From: an uncultured Faecalicatena sp.
GTDB lineage: Bacteria > Bacillota > Clostridia > Lachnospirales > Lachnospiraceae
Assembly: GCA_902489075.1 (NCBI GenBank)
Contig: CABTYO010000015.1
Coordinates: forward strand, 1-57,609
Reading direction: 5' to 3'
Length of the DNA: 57,609 nt
Shown here: piece after piece, positions 16,558-25,567 of the stretch
How positions within the stretch are numbered: the stretch's first letter is position 1
Layout: every line of letters begins with the position of its first letter
Made by a program: the position numbers and the translations under genes
The notes under the pieces: generated by a model
What the model was told of the DNA's origin: nothing
What the model saw: the letters and a program-made list of their open reading frames with translations, nothing else
Databases searched by the model: none

Positions 16558-18060
16558 ATGGGGATTTCGGTTTACTTATCAAATGAGAATATGCAGATTG
16601 TAGAGGGAAATGCTTCGGGGAACATGGTGACAGTGGACCAGGTATATAATATCCGGATCCCGGAAGGGGCAATGCTCAACGGGGCGATCATTTCCGATTA
16701 TTTATTTGGAGAAGCGATCCAGAATATCTGGGAGAAGTATTCTCTGCCTAAATCAGGGATTCATCTGGTGGTAGAGAGCACGCAGTTTTTTACAAAGGTT
16801 GTCACGGCTCCAAGGCAGAACGAGAAGAAGATGCTGGAGACTGTGAAAAAGGAATTTGCCGAGATCGAGCAGCAGGAGAAGTTCCTTTTTGACTACCGCA
16901 TTACGGAGGAGAATAAGAAGACCGGGCTGTGCCAGATCGTATGCTCAGCTGCGGCAACGGATTATATCAAGAGCTATGTTGAGTTTTTTCAGGATAAGCA
17001 GATCGGAATTGAGAGCATTGATGTGGCGCTGAATGCTCAGTTAAAGGTCTATGAGAGGATTCCGGATATTCTGTCGCATACTTTTATCCTTTCGATTCTG
17101 GACGGCATTAATCTGATCAATACGCTGATTGTAGAGGGCAAGTTTATGTATACAAGCCGGAGCAGGCTGTTCAGCGATCCGGGGACAGAAGATTTCGGCA
17201 TAGAGGTGGCGAAGACAATCAGTTCTATCATGCAGTTCCATGCTGCCGAGAAGGTGGAAAAGGAGATCGAAAGCGTTTTCCTGGGGGGATTTGATGAAGA
17301 GAATTATGAGATATGCACTTCTGTGATCCGGGAACTGGGGCTTATGGCAGAACGCCCGGAAGTGAAGCAGGCTGTCAGGATGCCGGGGAAGGATAAGATT
17401 TATTCGGACTACCGGCTGGCAGGGGAAGAGCCCATGGCAATCGACTACCTGTACGCCATAGGGGGACTTCTTTCTTTAAAGAAGGATCTGAATTATTATA
17501 AACGGTTCCAGATGCTTTTGAAGGATTCGAAGACGGTTGCTTTTCCCTGGAAAGCGTTTCTTCCGTCTGGAATCACAGTTGTGGCAGGACTGGCTGCGGG
17601 CGGTGTGCTGCTGGGCATGAATATGATGCGGAACAAAGAATATGCAGAAGTCAACGGGTATGTGATGGATCCGTCTCATATCGAGAAATATCAGGAAGTG
17701 TTAGATCTTCAGACGGAGGCAGATCTGAGGCAGCAGAGTATTGAGACAGGGAAGCTTGCGTGGAAGATCAAGGATTCATATCCTGTGGCGGATTCCCTTG
17801 TCCGAAAGCAGGTGCAGAAATGTGCCGGAGATAAGGTATCGATTACGGTGGACTCTTATGATGCGCAGACGGGTGTATACAAGTTTACTGCTATGGCGGC
17901 ACAGGTAACGGATATTTATGATTTTATCAGTCAGTTAAATGAGACAGGGCAGTTTGCAGACCTGGAATATTCAGGCTATAACTATACGGAAGGGACTGCA
18001 CAATATGATATTCATGTGAGCGGATATCTGAGTGAGTCTGCTGGAAAGCAGGGGGAATAG
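16558..18060 (+). CDS. PilM-PilN fusion protein of the type IV pilus alignment complex
   Basis: The protein has 500 residues. Residues 1 to about 300 look like a PilM-type actin-fold domain (short beta strands; a central SILDGINLINTLIVEGKF resembling the phosphate-2 region). A membrane segment at about 332-352 (ITVVAGLAAGGVLLGMNMM) and a PilN-like periplasmic domain follow. In most type IV pilus systems PilM (cytoplasmic) and PilN (membrane) are separate and bind each other through the PilN N-terminus; here they appear joined. The gene lies between pilC and a PilO-like gene, exactly where pilM-pilN are expected, and no separate pilN exists. ATG 16558 has AGGAGG upstream. Confidence 0.75.
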   Translation: MGISVYLSNENMQIVEGNASGNMVTVDQVYNIRIPEGAMLNGAIISDYLFGEAIQNIWEKYSLPKSGIHLVVESTQFFTKVVTAPRQNEKKMLETVKKEFAEIEQQEKFLFDYRITEENKKTGLCQIVCSAAATDYIKSYVEFFQDKQIGIESIDVALNAQLKVYERIPDILSHTFILSILDGINLINTLIVEGKFMYTSRSRLFSDPGTEDFGIEVAKTISSIMQFHAAEKVEKEIESVFLGGFDEENYEICTSVIRELGLMAERPEVKQAVRMPGKDKIYSDYRLAGEEPMAIDYLYAIGGLLSLKKDLNYYKRFQMLLKDSKTVAFPWKAFLPSGITVVAGLAAGGVLLGMNMMRNKEYAEVNGYVMDPSHIEKYQEVLDLQTEADLRQQSIETGKLAWKIKDSYPVADSLVRKQVQKCAGDKVSITVDSYDAQTGVYKFTAMAAQVTDIYDFISQLNETGQFADLEYSGYNYTEGTAQYDIHVSGYLSESAGKQGE

Positions 18061-18061
18061 T

Positions 18062-18763
18062 ATGAAGTTTGATTTGACATTGACAAAACGGGATAAGCAG
18101 CTGATTGAGATATTAAGTGTCATCCTGCTGGCAGCTTTGTTTATTAATTTCCTGATTCTTCCTCAATGGGACAAATATACGGACACGGGAGTCAAGCTGT
18201 TGGAAAAGCAGCAGGAGCAGCAGGCAATGTCTGAAGCGATTGCTCAGGAGGCTTTGGTAAAAAAGCAGATGGATGATGCCGAAAAGGAATACGAAAGTGT
18301 CATCGCTGATTTTTACCCTATGATGGAATCCCATGCAATTGAGAGGATGATCACGAAGCTTGCACTGGACAACCATCTTGAAGCAAGAGATTTTGACATA
18401 TCCAGTAAGCCTTCACCAAGTATACTGGAACCTTATTTTGCCTCTGCACTTGGGCTGGAAATGCAGATGGAAGGCGGCGGGGATCCTCAAAGCGGGCAAA
18501 CACCGGATGCAGAGGATTCGGGCACAGGCCTTGTGGGCAGCCAGGAACAGGATGTGATCTATTCTTCACAGGTGAATGTCACCGTGCTTGGCAGCAGGGA
18601 GAATATGGAGCAGATGATCGATACACTGTATAAGCAGTTCCCGGCGGTCAGGATCAAAGGGTATTCGATCAGTTCAGAGAATGTGCTGGATTCTGTCAGC
18701 GGCAATAAGACGATGATGTCCTCGCTGTCATTGGAGCTTGAAGTATACATGTGTGAGAAATAA
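18062..18763 (+). CDS. PilO-like alignment-complex protein
   Basis: The protein has 233 residues. ATG 18062 follows GGGGGAATAGT and starts 1 bp after the previous stop. A short cytoplasmic N-terminus (TLTKRDKQLIE), one membrane helix (ILSVILLAALFINFLILP), a coiled coil (LLEKQQEQQAMSEAIAQEAL) and an extracytoplasmic ferredoxin-like domain give the PilO layout. A low-complexity insert (about GGGDPQSGQTPDAEDSGTG) splits the C-terminal domain. Its partner is the PilN part of the preceding fusion. The call rests on architecture and gene order. Confidence 0.75.
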   Translation: MKFDLTLTKRDKQLIEILSVILLAALFINFLILPQWDKYTDTGVKLLEKQQEQQAMSEAIAQEALVKKQMDDAEKEYESVIADFYPMMESHAIERMITKLALDNHLEARDFDISSKPSPSILEPYFASALGLEMQMEGGGDPQSGQTPDAEDSGTGLVGSQEQDVIYSSQVNVTVLGSRENMEQMIDTLYKQFPAVRIKGYSISSENVLDSVSGNKTMMSSLSLELEVYMCEK

Positions 18764-18785
18764 TGAAGGAAGCAGGTTTATTTGT

Positions 18786-20459
18786 ATGAAGAATATACCC
18801 ATCGGAGAAGTGCTCAAGGAATACGGATATATTACGGAGGAGCAGGTGCAGCAGGCTTTAAAGTACCAGAAGGAACATTCGGGTATGAGGCTTGGCCAGA
18901 TTGTGATAGAACTGGGGTTTGTTACAGAGAAGCAGATGCTTGAGGCTCTTGCTCAGAGGCTTGCCCTAAGTACGATGAATATCTCAGAGGCAGCGGTGGA
19001 TGTAGAGGCTGTGGCTAAGATTCCGCGCCAGCTTGCGTTCAAGTATCATATACTTGCCTTTGCGATCAAAGGAAACAACTTGTCGGTTGCAGTCAATGAC
19101 CCGTTGAACTTTTATGCGCTTGAAGATATTCGGCAGCTCACCAATATGCACCTGGATATTTTCCTTACGGAGCTGGAGCCTCTGAATAACGCGCTTGATT
19201 TTTATTATGCAGAAGTTTCGGCAAAGCAGGCTGCGGTTCAGGCCAATGCGAGTATAGAACAGGTTGAAGAAGCTGTGCTTGATGATATATCCAGTGAGAT
19301 TGACAGTGAGGTTCCTGTCATAAAGCTTTTGAACTCGCTGGTTATGCGCGCATATAATACGAATGCCAGCGATATACATATCGAACCGTTTGAGAAGGAG
19401 ACCATTGTCAGAATGAGGATCGATGGTGTGCTCATTGATTATGTAACTCTGAAGCGTTCTCTTCATATGTCTTTGATTGCCAGAATTAAAATCATGGGAA
19501 GTATGGATATTGCAGAGAAGAGAATCCCACAGGATGGGCATTTTAAGATCAAACTGGGGGACGAGAATATTAATATCCGTGTTTCCGTCATCCCGACTGT
19601 GTTTGGAGAAAAGGCAGTACTTCGTCTCTTGAGTAACAAATCTGTGATTGACCACAGTGGAACTTTTGGTATGCTGGAGAGGAATTACAGACAGTTCCGC
19701 TCTTTTCTGGAATCACCTAACGGGATCATTTATCTTACAGGACCTACAGGTTCGGGAAAGACAACTACGCTCTATATGGTGCTTGAGACACTTTTAAAAA
19801 AGAATATCAATATATCCACAATTGAAGACCCGGTGGAGAAGAGTCTGAACCGTGTGAACCAGATGCAGGTAAACCCGGTGTCCGGTCTGACCTTTGAAAG
19901 TGGATTAAGGGCGCTTCTGCGTCAGGATCCGGATGTCATCATGGTAGGTGAGACGAGGGATTCCGAGACGGCTTCTATTTCCGTGCGAGCCGCAATAACC
20001 GGACATCTGGTACTTTCCACACTGCATACCAATAATGCGGTAGCATCTATCGTGCGTCTGATTGATATGGGGCTGGAACCTTATATGATCGCGAACTCTC
20101 TGGTAGGAGTGGTAGCACAGCGTCTCATGAGGAAGGTCTGCCCTGACTGTTGCGAGATCGTGGAGACAACGGATATGGAGAAGCAGGTTCTGGGTGAGAA
20201 TGTGAGGACAGTGAAGAAGGCTGTGGGCTGCCCCAAGTGTAATAACACAGGATACAGGGGACGTATCGCTATTCATGAGATTGCAGCAGTGGATGCTGAG
20301 GTCCGCAGGATGATTACTGCAGGAAAAAGTGTGGAAGAAATCCAGGATTATGCCATAAAAGAGCAGGGCATGAGTACATTAAGAGAAAGTGCTGCGGAAT
20401 TTGTAAGAGCTGGTGTGACGACGATGGAAGAATTCTGGAAGATTGCATACTATGTATAA
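18786..20459 (+). CDS. pilB: Type IV pilus assembly ATPase
   Basis: The protein has 557 residues from ATG 18786. This is the extension motor of the type IV pilus. The N-terminal MshEN-type domain (GEVLKEYGYITEEQVQQALK) may bind c-di-GMP in relatives. The ATPase core has Walker A GPTGSGKTTT near residue 320, an Asp box (EDPVEK), Walker B (DPDVIMVGETRD) and a His box (GHLVLSTLHTNNA). A zinc-binding tetracysteine is visible near the C-terminus (CPDCC and CPKCNNTG). It overlaps no gene but lies only 22 bp after the PilO-like gene. The start is chosen because the upstream in-frame extension overlaps the previous gene and adds no family sequence. Confidence 0.95.
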   Translation: MKNIPIGEVLKEYGYITEEQVQQALKYQKEHSGMRLGQIVIELGFVTEKQMLEALAQRLALSTMNISEAAVDVEAVAKIPRQLAFKYHILAFAIKGNNLSVAVNDPLNFYALEDIRQLTNMHLDIFLTELEPLNNALDFYYAEVSAKQAAVQANASIEQVEEAVLDDISSEIDSEVPVIKLLNSLVMRAYNTNASDIHIEPFEKETIVRMRIDGVLIDYVTLKRSLHMSLIARIKIMGSMDIAEKRIPQDGHFKIKLGDENINIRVSVIPTVFGEKAVLRLLSNKSVIDHSGTFGMLERNYRQFRSFLESPNGIIYLTGPTGSGKTTTLYMVLETLLKKNINISTIEDPVEKSLNRVNQMQVNPVSGLTFESGLRALLRQDPDVIMVGETRDSETASISVRAAITGHLVLSTLHTNNAVASIVRLIDMGLEPYMIANSLVGVVAQRLMRKVCPDCCEIVETTDMEKQVLGENVRTVKKAVGCPKCNNTGYRGRIAIHEIAAVDAEVRRMITAGKSVEEIQDYAIKEQGMSTLRESAAEFVRAGVTTMEEFWKIAYYV

Positions 20460-20492
20460 ATATAAGTATAAGCGGAAGGATGATAAGAAGAT

Positions 20493-21542
20493 ATGGGAAA
20501 CCTGGAAGAAGTAATCCTATTGGCAAGAGAAATGAATGTATCCGATATTCATATATCGGAGGGGCTTCCGATGACATTTCGGATCTGGGGGCATCTCAAA
20601 GAGGCTCCTGTGCAGGCGTCTTCGGAACAGGCGCAGGAAATGATTCTTTCCGTGTTGTCTTCGCAGCAGAAAGAACTGCTTGAGGCAGGGGAGGATCTGG
20701 ACTTTGCAATCCAGACATCGGACGGGAACAGACAGCGTGTCAATGTATTCCGTCAGCAGGGGAAGGCGGCAGCGACGATCCGTCTTTTAAACAATCACAT
20801 CCCTACGCTTGAGGAACTTGGACTTCCGCGTATACTCACGGATCTGGCGAACCAGCCAAGAGGTCTGGTGCTTGTTACAGGACCCACAGGAAGTGGTAAA
20901 TCAACGACTCTTGCAGCCATGATTGATTATATTAACAGGAACAGGGCAGAGCATATCCTGACCATTGAGGACCCGATAGAGTATGTTTATAAACAGGATC
21001 AGTCACTGATCCATCAGAGAGAAGTGGGAGTGGATGTCAAGGATTTTGCATCAGCCCTGCGTTCGGCTCTTCGTGAAGATCCGGATGTAATCCTTGTAGG
21101 TGAAATGCGGGATTATGAGACAATCTCAGCAGCACTTACAGCGGCAGAGACCGGACATCTTGTCATGTCGACCCTGCATACGACAGGCGCGGCACAGACC
21201 ATCGACCGTATTGTAGATGCCTGCCCGGCAAGTGCACAGAATCAGATCAGGACACAGCTTGCGGGGATTTTAAGAGGTGTAATCACACAATGCCTTATGC
21301 CAAGGGCAGATAAAGAAGGAAGAGTAGCGGCAACGGAAGTGCTGATCGGATCGGATGCGGCACTGAACCTGATCCGTGAGAATAAATGCCATCAGCTGAA
21401 TACGGTCATGCAGTCAGGAATGTCCAAGGGGATGCATACCCTGAACGGCGATCTGGCAAGGCTGGTAAAAGTTGGGAAGATATCTGTGGAAAATGCAAGA
21501 AAGTATTCTAACGATCTGCATGATCTGGATCAGTATCTGTAA
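20493..21542 (+). CDS. pilT: Type IV pilus retraction ATPase
   Basis: The protein has 349 residues. It is the hexameric motor that depolymerises pili and drives twitching. N-terminal PAS-like part VSDIHISEGLPM, Walker A GPTGSGKSTT near residue 130, Asp box EDPIEYVYK, Walker B DPDVILVGEMRD, and the His box GHLVMSTLHTTGA are visible. The PilT-specific AIRAG-like region is replaced by ENARKYSNDLHDL at the end. It follows pilB by 33 bp. Its presence means the pili are probably retractile. Confidence 0.95.
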   Translation: MGNLEEVILLAREMNVSDIHISEGLPMTFRIWGHLKEAPVQASSEQAQEMILSVLSSQQKELLEAGEDLDFAIQTSDGNRQRVNVFRQQGKAAATIRLLNNHIPTLEELGLPRILTDLANQPRGLVLVTGPTGSGKSTTLAAMIDYINRNRAEHILTIEDPIEYVYKQDQSLIHQREVGVDVKDFASALRSALREDPDVILVGEMRDYETISAALTAAETGHLVMSTLHTTGAAQTIDRIVDACPASAQNQIRTQLAGILRGVITQCLMPRADKEGRVAATEVLIGSDAALNLIRENKCHQLNTVMQSGMSKGMHTLNGDLARLVKVGKISVENARKYSNDLHDLDQYL

Positions 21543-21550
21543 AGAGTATA

Positions 21551-21606
21551 AAAAAGGAATTTCCGAAGGGGGACCAGAATACTGGGAGCTTTGGAAATTC
21601 CTTTTT
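21551..21606. terminator. Bidirectional terminator between pilT and the convergent pilin
   Basis: AAAAAGGAATTTCC (21551-21564) and GGAAATTCCTTTTT (21593-21606) form a 14-bp stem with A-run and T-run flanks, so it works on both strands. Confidence 0.85.
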
Positions 21607-21615
21607 AGATTGAGG

Positions 21616-22548
21616 TTAATTATTTAAGGGTTTAAATTTATTTTCAGGATTGTTCAGCCAATCGAGAACATCCTGGTCTGATTTGCAGGTACGTAAACCT
21701 GAAACAGAAGAAAAACGATTCTTATAATAATCAGGATCAGCAGTGCTCTGATATACCTGTCCTTGAAAGTAAACTAAATAAGCTTTCCATTGATTGTGAG
21801 TATCTTTGGCTTCTGTGCCATTCCTTGGAGTTGCAAATAACAGGGTAGATGTAGATCCTTTAGGGCCTTGTTTACCGTTTGCAATATAATAGGGCTGCCA
21901 ATATAATTCTTTTCCCTTATTCTGTTCACCTAAAAATACGGATTCTACTTGAAGATAAGTGCCACCGGTGATTTTTAAATATTCTTGGGCATATTCATAA
22001 CGCTGGCCATTTAAGTTGGTTATCTTCCCGTCATCGATTAATTGACTTATTGTCTGTTGATAATCTTTAATATATTCTTCCAGCGGTGTATACACAGAGT
22101 CATCCGTTATTACATATTTCGGATCTGCATTTGCTTCATATTTTACATGCAGTCCATTCTCAGCGGTGTAGGTCAGGCCTTTGATCTGGAAGTAATATTC
22201 TGAGGCAGGAAGGACTTCGCTGCTTCCTTCCTTGGAAGAATCATAAAGGGTGCTGACGGCGGCAATCTTGGTGATTTTCCCGTTGACTCCGGCGAGCTCC
22301 AATGTCTCATCGTAGCTGACTTTGTCCTGAATGGAGTCGGGATTATTCTTGGCGATCTGGTCATTATACAGACTTTGCGCCGCGGCAACTACATTCCTGC
22401 ATTCTTCAATAGCTGACTTTTCCTTCTGCTTGTCAATGTAGCCGGTAAAGGATGGTACTACCATTGCGGCAAGGATACCCAGTATCATCAACACAACAAT
22501 TAGTTCAATCAGGGTAAACCCGTGGAGGTTCTTCTTACTTTTATTCAA
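21616..22548 (-). CDS. Orphan type IV prepilin, convergent to the pilus operon
   Basis: The protein has 310 residues. The start is TTG at 22546-22548, supported by AGAGGG 8 bases upstream on the minus strand. Leader NKSKKNLHG, then FTLIELIVVLMILGILAAMV with Glu at +5; the TGYIDKQKEK stretch after the helix matches the pilins of this locus. The large C-terminal domain (about 250 residues, many Tyr and Gly) is unlike the other pilins. It has its own promoter at 22595-22623 and transcribes toward pilT. It may be an alternative pilin or adhesive subunit with independent expression. Confidence 0.85.
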   Translation of the reverse strand: MNKSKKNLHGFTLIELIVVLMILGILAAMVVPSFTGYIDKQKEKSAIEECRNVVAAAQSLYNDQIAKNNPDSIQDKVSYDETLELAGVNGKITKIAAVSTLYDSSKEGSSEVLPASEYYFQIKGLTYTAENGLHVKYEANADPKYVITDDSVYTPLEEYIKDYQQTISQLIDDGKITNLNGQRYEYAQEYLKITGGTYLQVESVFLGEQNKGKELYWQPYYIANGKQGPKGSTSTLLFATPRNGTEAKDTHNQWKAYLVYFQGQVYQSTADPDYYKNRFSSVSGLRTCKSDQDVLDWLNNPENKFKPLNN

Positions 22549-22594
22549 GTGCAGATCCCTCTTTTCTTTTTGAATTTTGGTTGAAGTTAGTTTT

Positions 22595-22623
22595 ATTCTA
22601 CTCTAAACATTGGGAAAAAGCAA
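22595..22623 (-). promoter_or_regulatory. Promoter of the orphan pilin
   Basis: On the minus strand, TTGCTT (22623-22618), a 17-bp spacer and TAGAAT (22600-22595), about 47 bp upstream of the TTG start. Confidence 0.6.
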
Positions 22624-22768
22624 TAAATGTACAGGAATAACTGTTATGCATATGAGATTTCTAATTACTGTGTATGCTAAAAGAGGTGAACAGAAGAGAT
22701 TGCGGTTCTTTTTTACAGAGGCATCAGTGAATTGCAGAGGATGGATGGGAAAAGCTGTTACAAAGGTA

Positions 22769-22807
22769 TTAACAGAATTAAAAAAGTGTGTTAATATTGT
22801 ATACAAT
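22769..22807 (+). promoter_or_regulatory. Promoter with ATTGTATACAAT operator upstream of the YczE-like gene
   Basis: TTAACA (22769-22774), a 17-bp spacer and TAATAT (22792-22797), overlapped at the start point by the perfect 12-bp palindrome ATTGTATACAAT (22796-22807). The rest of the 22549-22854 intergenic region holds only this and the divergent pilin promoter. Confidence 0.5.
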
Positions 22808-22854
22808 TAAGATATTAATCTCATTAAGGAAGCGGGAAAGAAGAGTACAGTTTT

Positions 22855-23604
22855 ATGAAGAAAGAATATTTATACAGGGGCATGTTCTATCTTACAGGCC
22901 TTCTGATACTTGCATTGGGAATTACATTAAACACAAAGACCGGGCTGGGAGTATCTCCGATTATTTCGGTCTCCTACAGTATTTCTACGATATGGAATCT
23001 GAATTTTGGCAATATGACACTGGTGCTGTATGCACTATTTGTCCTGATCGAGATGGTGCTGCATGTTATTCGGAATCAGAAGTATTTAAAAAGGGAAGGG
23101 GCGGTTCTGGCACATGCGAATAAGGTGAATCTGAAACTGGTTCTCCTGATGGATGTCCTGCAGTTTCCGCTGAGTCTTGTATTTACAAGGTTTTTGAATA
23201 TTTTTTCCGATATACTGCCTGATCTTAGGGATGCATATGGCGACAGCTTTGCAGGAAGTTTTGCGGGACGGGTTCTGTTTTTGGTTATTGCAATCATTCT
23301 GACCGGAGCAGGGGCAGCAATGTCACTGAATATGAGAGTCATTCCGAATCCGGGGGATGGGATCGTGCAGGCAATCGCGGACTGTGCTGGCAAAGGTGTT
23401 GGATTCACGAAGAACTGTTTTGATGTATTAAATATTACGATAACGATCACGGTTGGACTGGTATTTGCCGGAAAACTGATCGGTGTAGGAATCGGTACGG
23501 TACTGGCGGTGATTGGCGTCGGACGGGTGATCGCGGTGTTTAATCATTTCTGCATGGAGAAGATGGATGTACTGGCGGGAATGGAGCAGGAGGAGATTTC
23601 GTGA
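22855..23604 (+). CDS. YczE/DUF6198-type integral membrane protein
   Basis: The protein has 249 residues with five or six membrane segments. The opening GMFYLTGLLILALGITLNTK followed by TGLGVSP is typical of the YczE/YyaS/YitT-like membrane family. NPGDGIVQAIADCAGKGVG recalls the conserved second half of that family. Function is not established; some relatives lie beside transport or antibiotic genes. It seems to be expressed alone from the promoter at 22769. A ribosome binding site is poor (AAGAG). Confidence 0.7.
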   Translation: MKKEYLYRGMFYLTGLLILALGITLNTKTGLGVSPIISVSYSISTIWNLNFGNMTLVLYALFVLIEMVLHVIRNQKYLKREGAVLAHANKVNLKLVLLMDVLQFPLSLVFTRFLNIFSDILPDLRDAYGDSFAGSFAGRVLFLVIAIILTGAGAAMSLNMRVIPNPGDGIVQAIADCAGKGVGFTKNCFDVLNITITITVGLVFAGKLIGVGIGTVLAVIGVGRVIAVFNHFCMEKMDVLAGMEQEEIS

Positions 23605-23660
23605 CAAAAAGTTCTATAATAATGGCAATTAAAATAAAAGCTACGAAGTGAATAAGTCTC

Positions 23661-23689
23661 TTGTAATAGAAGAGCAATTATGATAAAAT
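23661..23689 (+). promoter_or_regulatory. Promoter of the first Rpn-nuclease transcript
   Basis: TTGTAA (23661-23666), 17-bp spacer, TAAAAT (23684-23689). Transcription would start right at the conserved leader. Confidence 0.6.
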
Positions 23690-23690
23690 A

Positions 23691-23958
23691 AATGCACCTG
23701 AAAATCACGGGTGCATTTCAAACATTCTTTATTTCTACAAAGATGGAATCTATGATTTCATTCTAAGGGCAGATTCGTCCGAGTATTCAATGTTTGGAAA
23801 GAGAACTAGAGAAACTGTTTTGAGGGGATTGTGCAAAAGGTATACATAAGAGTGTTGCATAATGTGGGCCCTAAAAGTAGGTGATGCGTATTGAGTGAAT
23901 AGACTTGTCAAAAAAAGAGTGATTGTTTAAGAGAAGATTGACAAGGAGAAAACATAAT
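23691..23958 (+). promoter_or_regulatory. Conserved structured leader upstream of Rpn nuclease copy 1
   Basis: This stretch without a gene shares blocks with 55055-55306. Stems: AATGCACC/GGTGCATT near 23691-23718; TTTCAAACATT/AATGTTTGGAAA (one bulge) enclosing an imperfect GGAATC/GATTTC hairpin and the block GGGCAGATTCG. GGGTGATGCGTATTGAG is common to both copies. CTTGTCA (23904-23910) pairs with TGACAAG (23939-23945), which overlaps the Shine-Dalgarno AAGGAG (23943-23948). It is a candidate translational control RNA. Confidence 0.6.
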
Positions 23959-24930
23959 ATGGGGAATAATGATATTTTTATGAAACGCTGGTTATCGGAT
24001 AAAGAGCGTTTTGCCGATTTGATAAATGGATCTTTATTTCAAGGGGAACAGATCTTTTCGGCACAGAATTTAAAAATTGAGAACGGCGAGCAGAACATTG
24101 TTTTACAGGAACCTGATGGGGCGGCGATGACAGTTAGTAGATTTCGGGATATAATGATGTCATCGGATGATGGAAAACGGATTGTTGTATTAGCATGTGA
24201 GAATCAGCAGGAAATTAACTATGCAATGCCGGTCAGAGGGATGTTGTATGATGCCTTGAGCTATACAGAGCAGGTTGGAAGGATAAAAAAAGCGAGAAGA
24301 AGGAAAAAAGAATTGAAAGGTAGTGCAGAATTTCTTTCCGGCTTAAAAAGAGAGGACCGATTGGCTCCAGTTCTTACGGTAATATTCTATTATGGTGATG
24401 CTGAGTATGATGCCCAGAAGGATATTCATGGTTTGCTTGGTATTGACCGGAAAGAAGATGAATTATTAAAAAAATATATTCCAAACTATCATATTAATCT
24501 GATTGATCCGAGACGGATTGATGATGTAAGTTGTTTTCAAACGGATTTACAGATTATTTTCGGCATGTTACAATATAAAAATAGTAAAGAAGAACTAAGG
24601 GGCTATATACAGTCAAATAGAAATTACTTTGGCAATTTGGATATGGATACTTATCATGCAGTGAAAGCATTGCTTGGTTCAGAACAGTATTTGAAATTTG
24701 AGGAACGATCGGATGGAGGGATCGATATGTGTAAGGCATTGGATGATTTATATCAGGATGGTGTAAATGAAGGGGTAGAGCGCGGCATTCAGGCGATGAT
24801 TCTGGATTATCTTGAAGAAGGATATGACAGGGAAAAGATTCTCAAAAAGCTTCAGAAAAGATTTTCCATCAAACAGGAAGCAGCAGAACAGTATTTTGAG
24901 AAGGCTGAAAAATGCAATAAGTATAGATAA
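23959..24930 (+). CDS. Rpn-family nuclease / putative transposase (PD-(D/E)XK), copy 1
   Basis: The protein has 323 residues of the Rpn/YhgA-like family (Transposase_31), recombination-promoting nucleases with a PD-(D/E)XK fold. ATG 23959 follows AAGGAG at a 10-base spacing; the longer in-frame ORF from 23923 would translate the leader. Visible family features are NDIFMKRWLSDKERFADLIN at the start, RIVVLACENQQEINYAMPVR (nuclease core, with Glu and Asn), APVLTVIFYYGD, and a C-terminal EGYDREKILKKLQKRFS helical tail. A paralogue at 55307 has the same layout and the same leader. No terminal inverted repeats or target duplications are apparent around it. Confidence 0.85.
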   Translation: MGNNDIFMKRWLSDKERFADLINGSLFQGEQIFSAQNLKIENGEQNIVLQEPDGAAMTVSRFRDIMMSSDDGKRIVVLACENQQEINYAMPVRGMLYDALSYTEQVGRIKKARRRKKELKGSAEFLSGLKREDRLAPVLTVIFYYGDAEYDAQKDIHGLLGIDRKEDELLKKYIPNYHINLIDPRRIDDVSCFQTDLQIIFGMLQYKNSKEELRGYIQSNRNYFGNLDMDTYHAVKALLGSEQYLKFEERSDGGIDMCKALDDLYQDGVNEGVERGIQAMILDYLEEGYDREKILKKLQKRFSIKQEAAEQYFEKAEKCNKYR

Positions 24931-24951
24931 CCAGAAATTTGTAAAATCCGC

Positions 24952-24980
24952 TTGAATCTTGAAGAAAAGTATGGTAAAAT
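24952..24980 (+). promoter_or_regulatory. Promoter of rplS
   Basis: TTGAAT (24952-24957), 17-bp spacer, TAAAAT (24975-24980). Confidence 0.7.
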
Positions 24981-24986
24981 ACAACA

Positions 24987-25080
24987 GTTGTGAAATGAGA
25001 AGGGATGGTCCTCTGATGCAAAAACGGTCTTACAGACACCTGATGAGTCTGAGGCAGGCATTAAGAACGTCTAAATATTA
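24987..25080 (+). promoter_or_regulatory. Probable L19 leader RNA
   Basis: The roughly 95-nt untranslated leader before rplS holds CAGAC (25033-25037) pairing with GTCTG (25047-25051) and other short stems. Firmicutes rplS genes commonly have such an autoregulatory leader. Position and a hairpin support it; I did not align it to the known family. Confidence 0.45.
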
Positions 25081-25093
25081 AGGAGGTCACACA

Positions 25094-25441
25094 ATGAACG
25101 ATATTATCAGAAAGATTGAAGCAGAGCAGTTAAAGGAGAACGCACCGGAATTTAATGTTGGTGATACTGTAAAGGTATACGCTAAGATTAAAGAGGGTAA
25201 CCGTGAGAGAATCCAGGTTTTCGAAGGAACAGTCTTAAAGAAACAGGGTGGAAGCACAAGAGCTACTTTCACAGTTAGAAAGAATTCCAACGGAATCGGT
25301 GTTGAAAAGACCTGGCCATTACACTCACCAAACGTTGAAAGAGTAGAAGTTGTCCGCAGGGGTAAAGTCAGAAGAGCTAAACTGAACTACTTAAGAGATC
25401 GTGTTGGTAAGAGAGCTAAGGTTAAAGAATTAGTAAAATAG
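25094..25441 (+). CDS. rplS: 50S ribosomal protein L19
   Basis: The protein has 115 residues, the normal L19 length. It lies at the 30S-50S interface of the ribosome. The signatures GDTVKVYAKIKEGNRERIQ, FEGTVLKKQGG, and the C-terminal RRGKVRRAKLNYLRDRVGK are clear. AAGGAGG is 8 bases before the ATG. It has its own promoter and leader and is followed by a terminator, so it is monocistronic here. The usual rimM-trmD genes are not in the window. Confidence 0.98.
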   Translation: MNDIIRKIEAEQLKENAPEFNVGDTVKVYAKIKEGNRERIQVFEGTVLKKQGGSTRATFTVRKNSNGIGVEKTWPLHSPNVERVEVVRRGKVRRAKLNYLRDRVGKRAKVKELVK

Positions 25442-25451
25442 TAACTATGAG

Positions 25452-25485
25452 AGGGACAAGTACAGCATGTATATTGTCCCTTTTA
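25452..25485 (+). terminator. Terminator of rplS
   Basis: AGGGACAA (25452-25459) pairs with TTGTCCCT (25474-25481), followed by TTTA. Confidence 0.75.
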
Positions 25486-25567
25486 TGTTAATGAGAAGAG
25501 ATAGGATACTGCCGCATAAGCCGGCAAAGGATATATTGAGGCATATTTGATAATAAGAGGGAAGTCT

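Noticed and set aside
23959..24930. Complete insertion sequence around the Rpn gene
   Set aside because: No terminal inverted repeats or target duplication were found at either copy; the shared upstream region looks like a leader and not an IS end.
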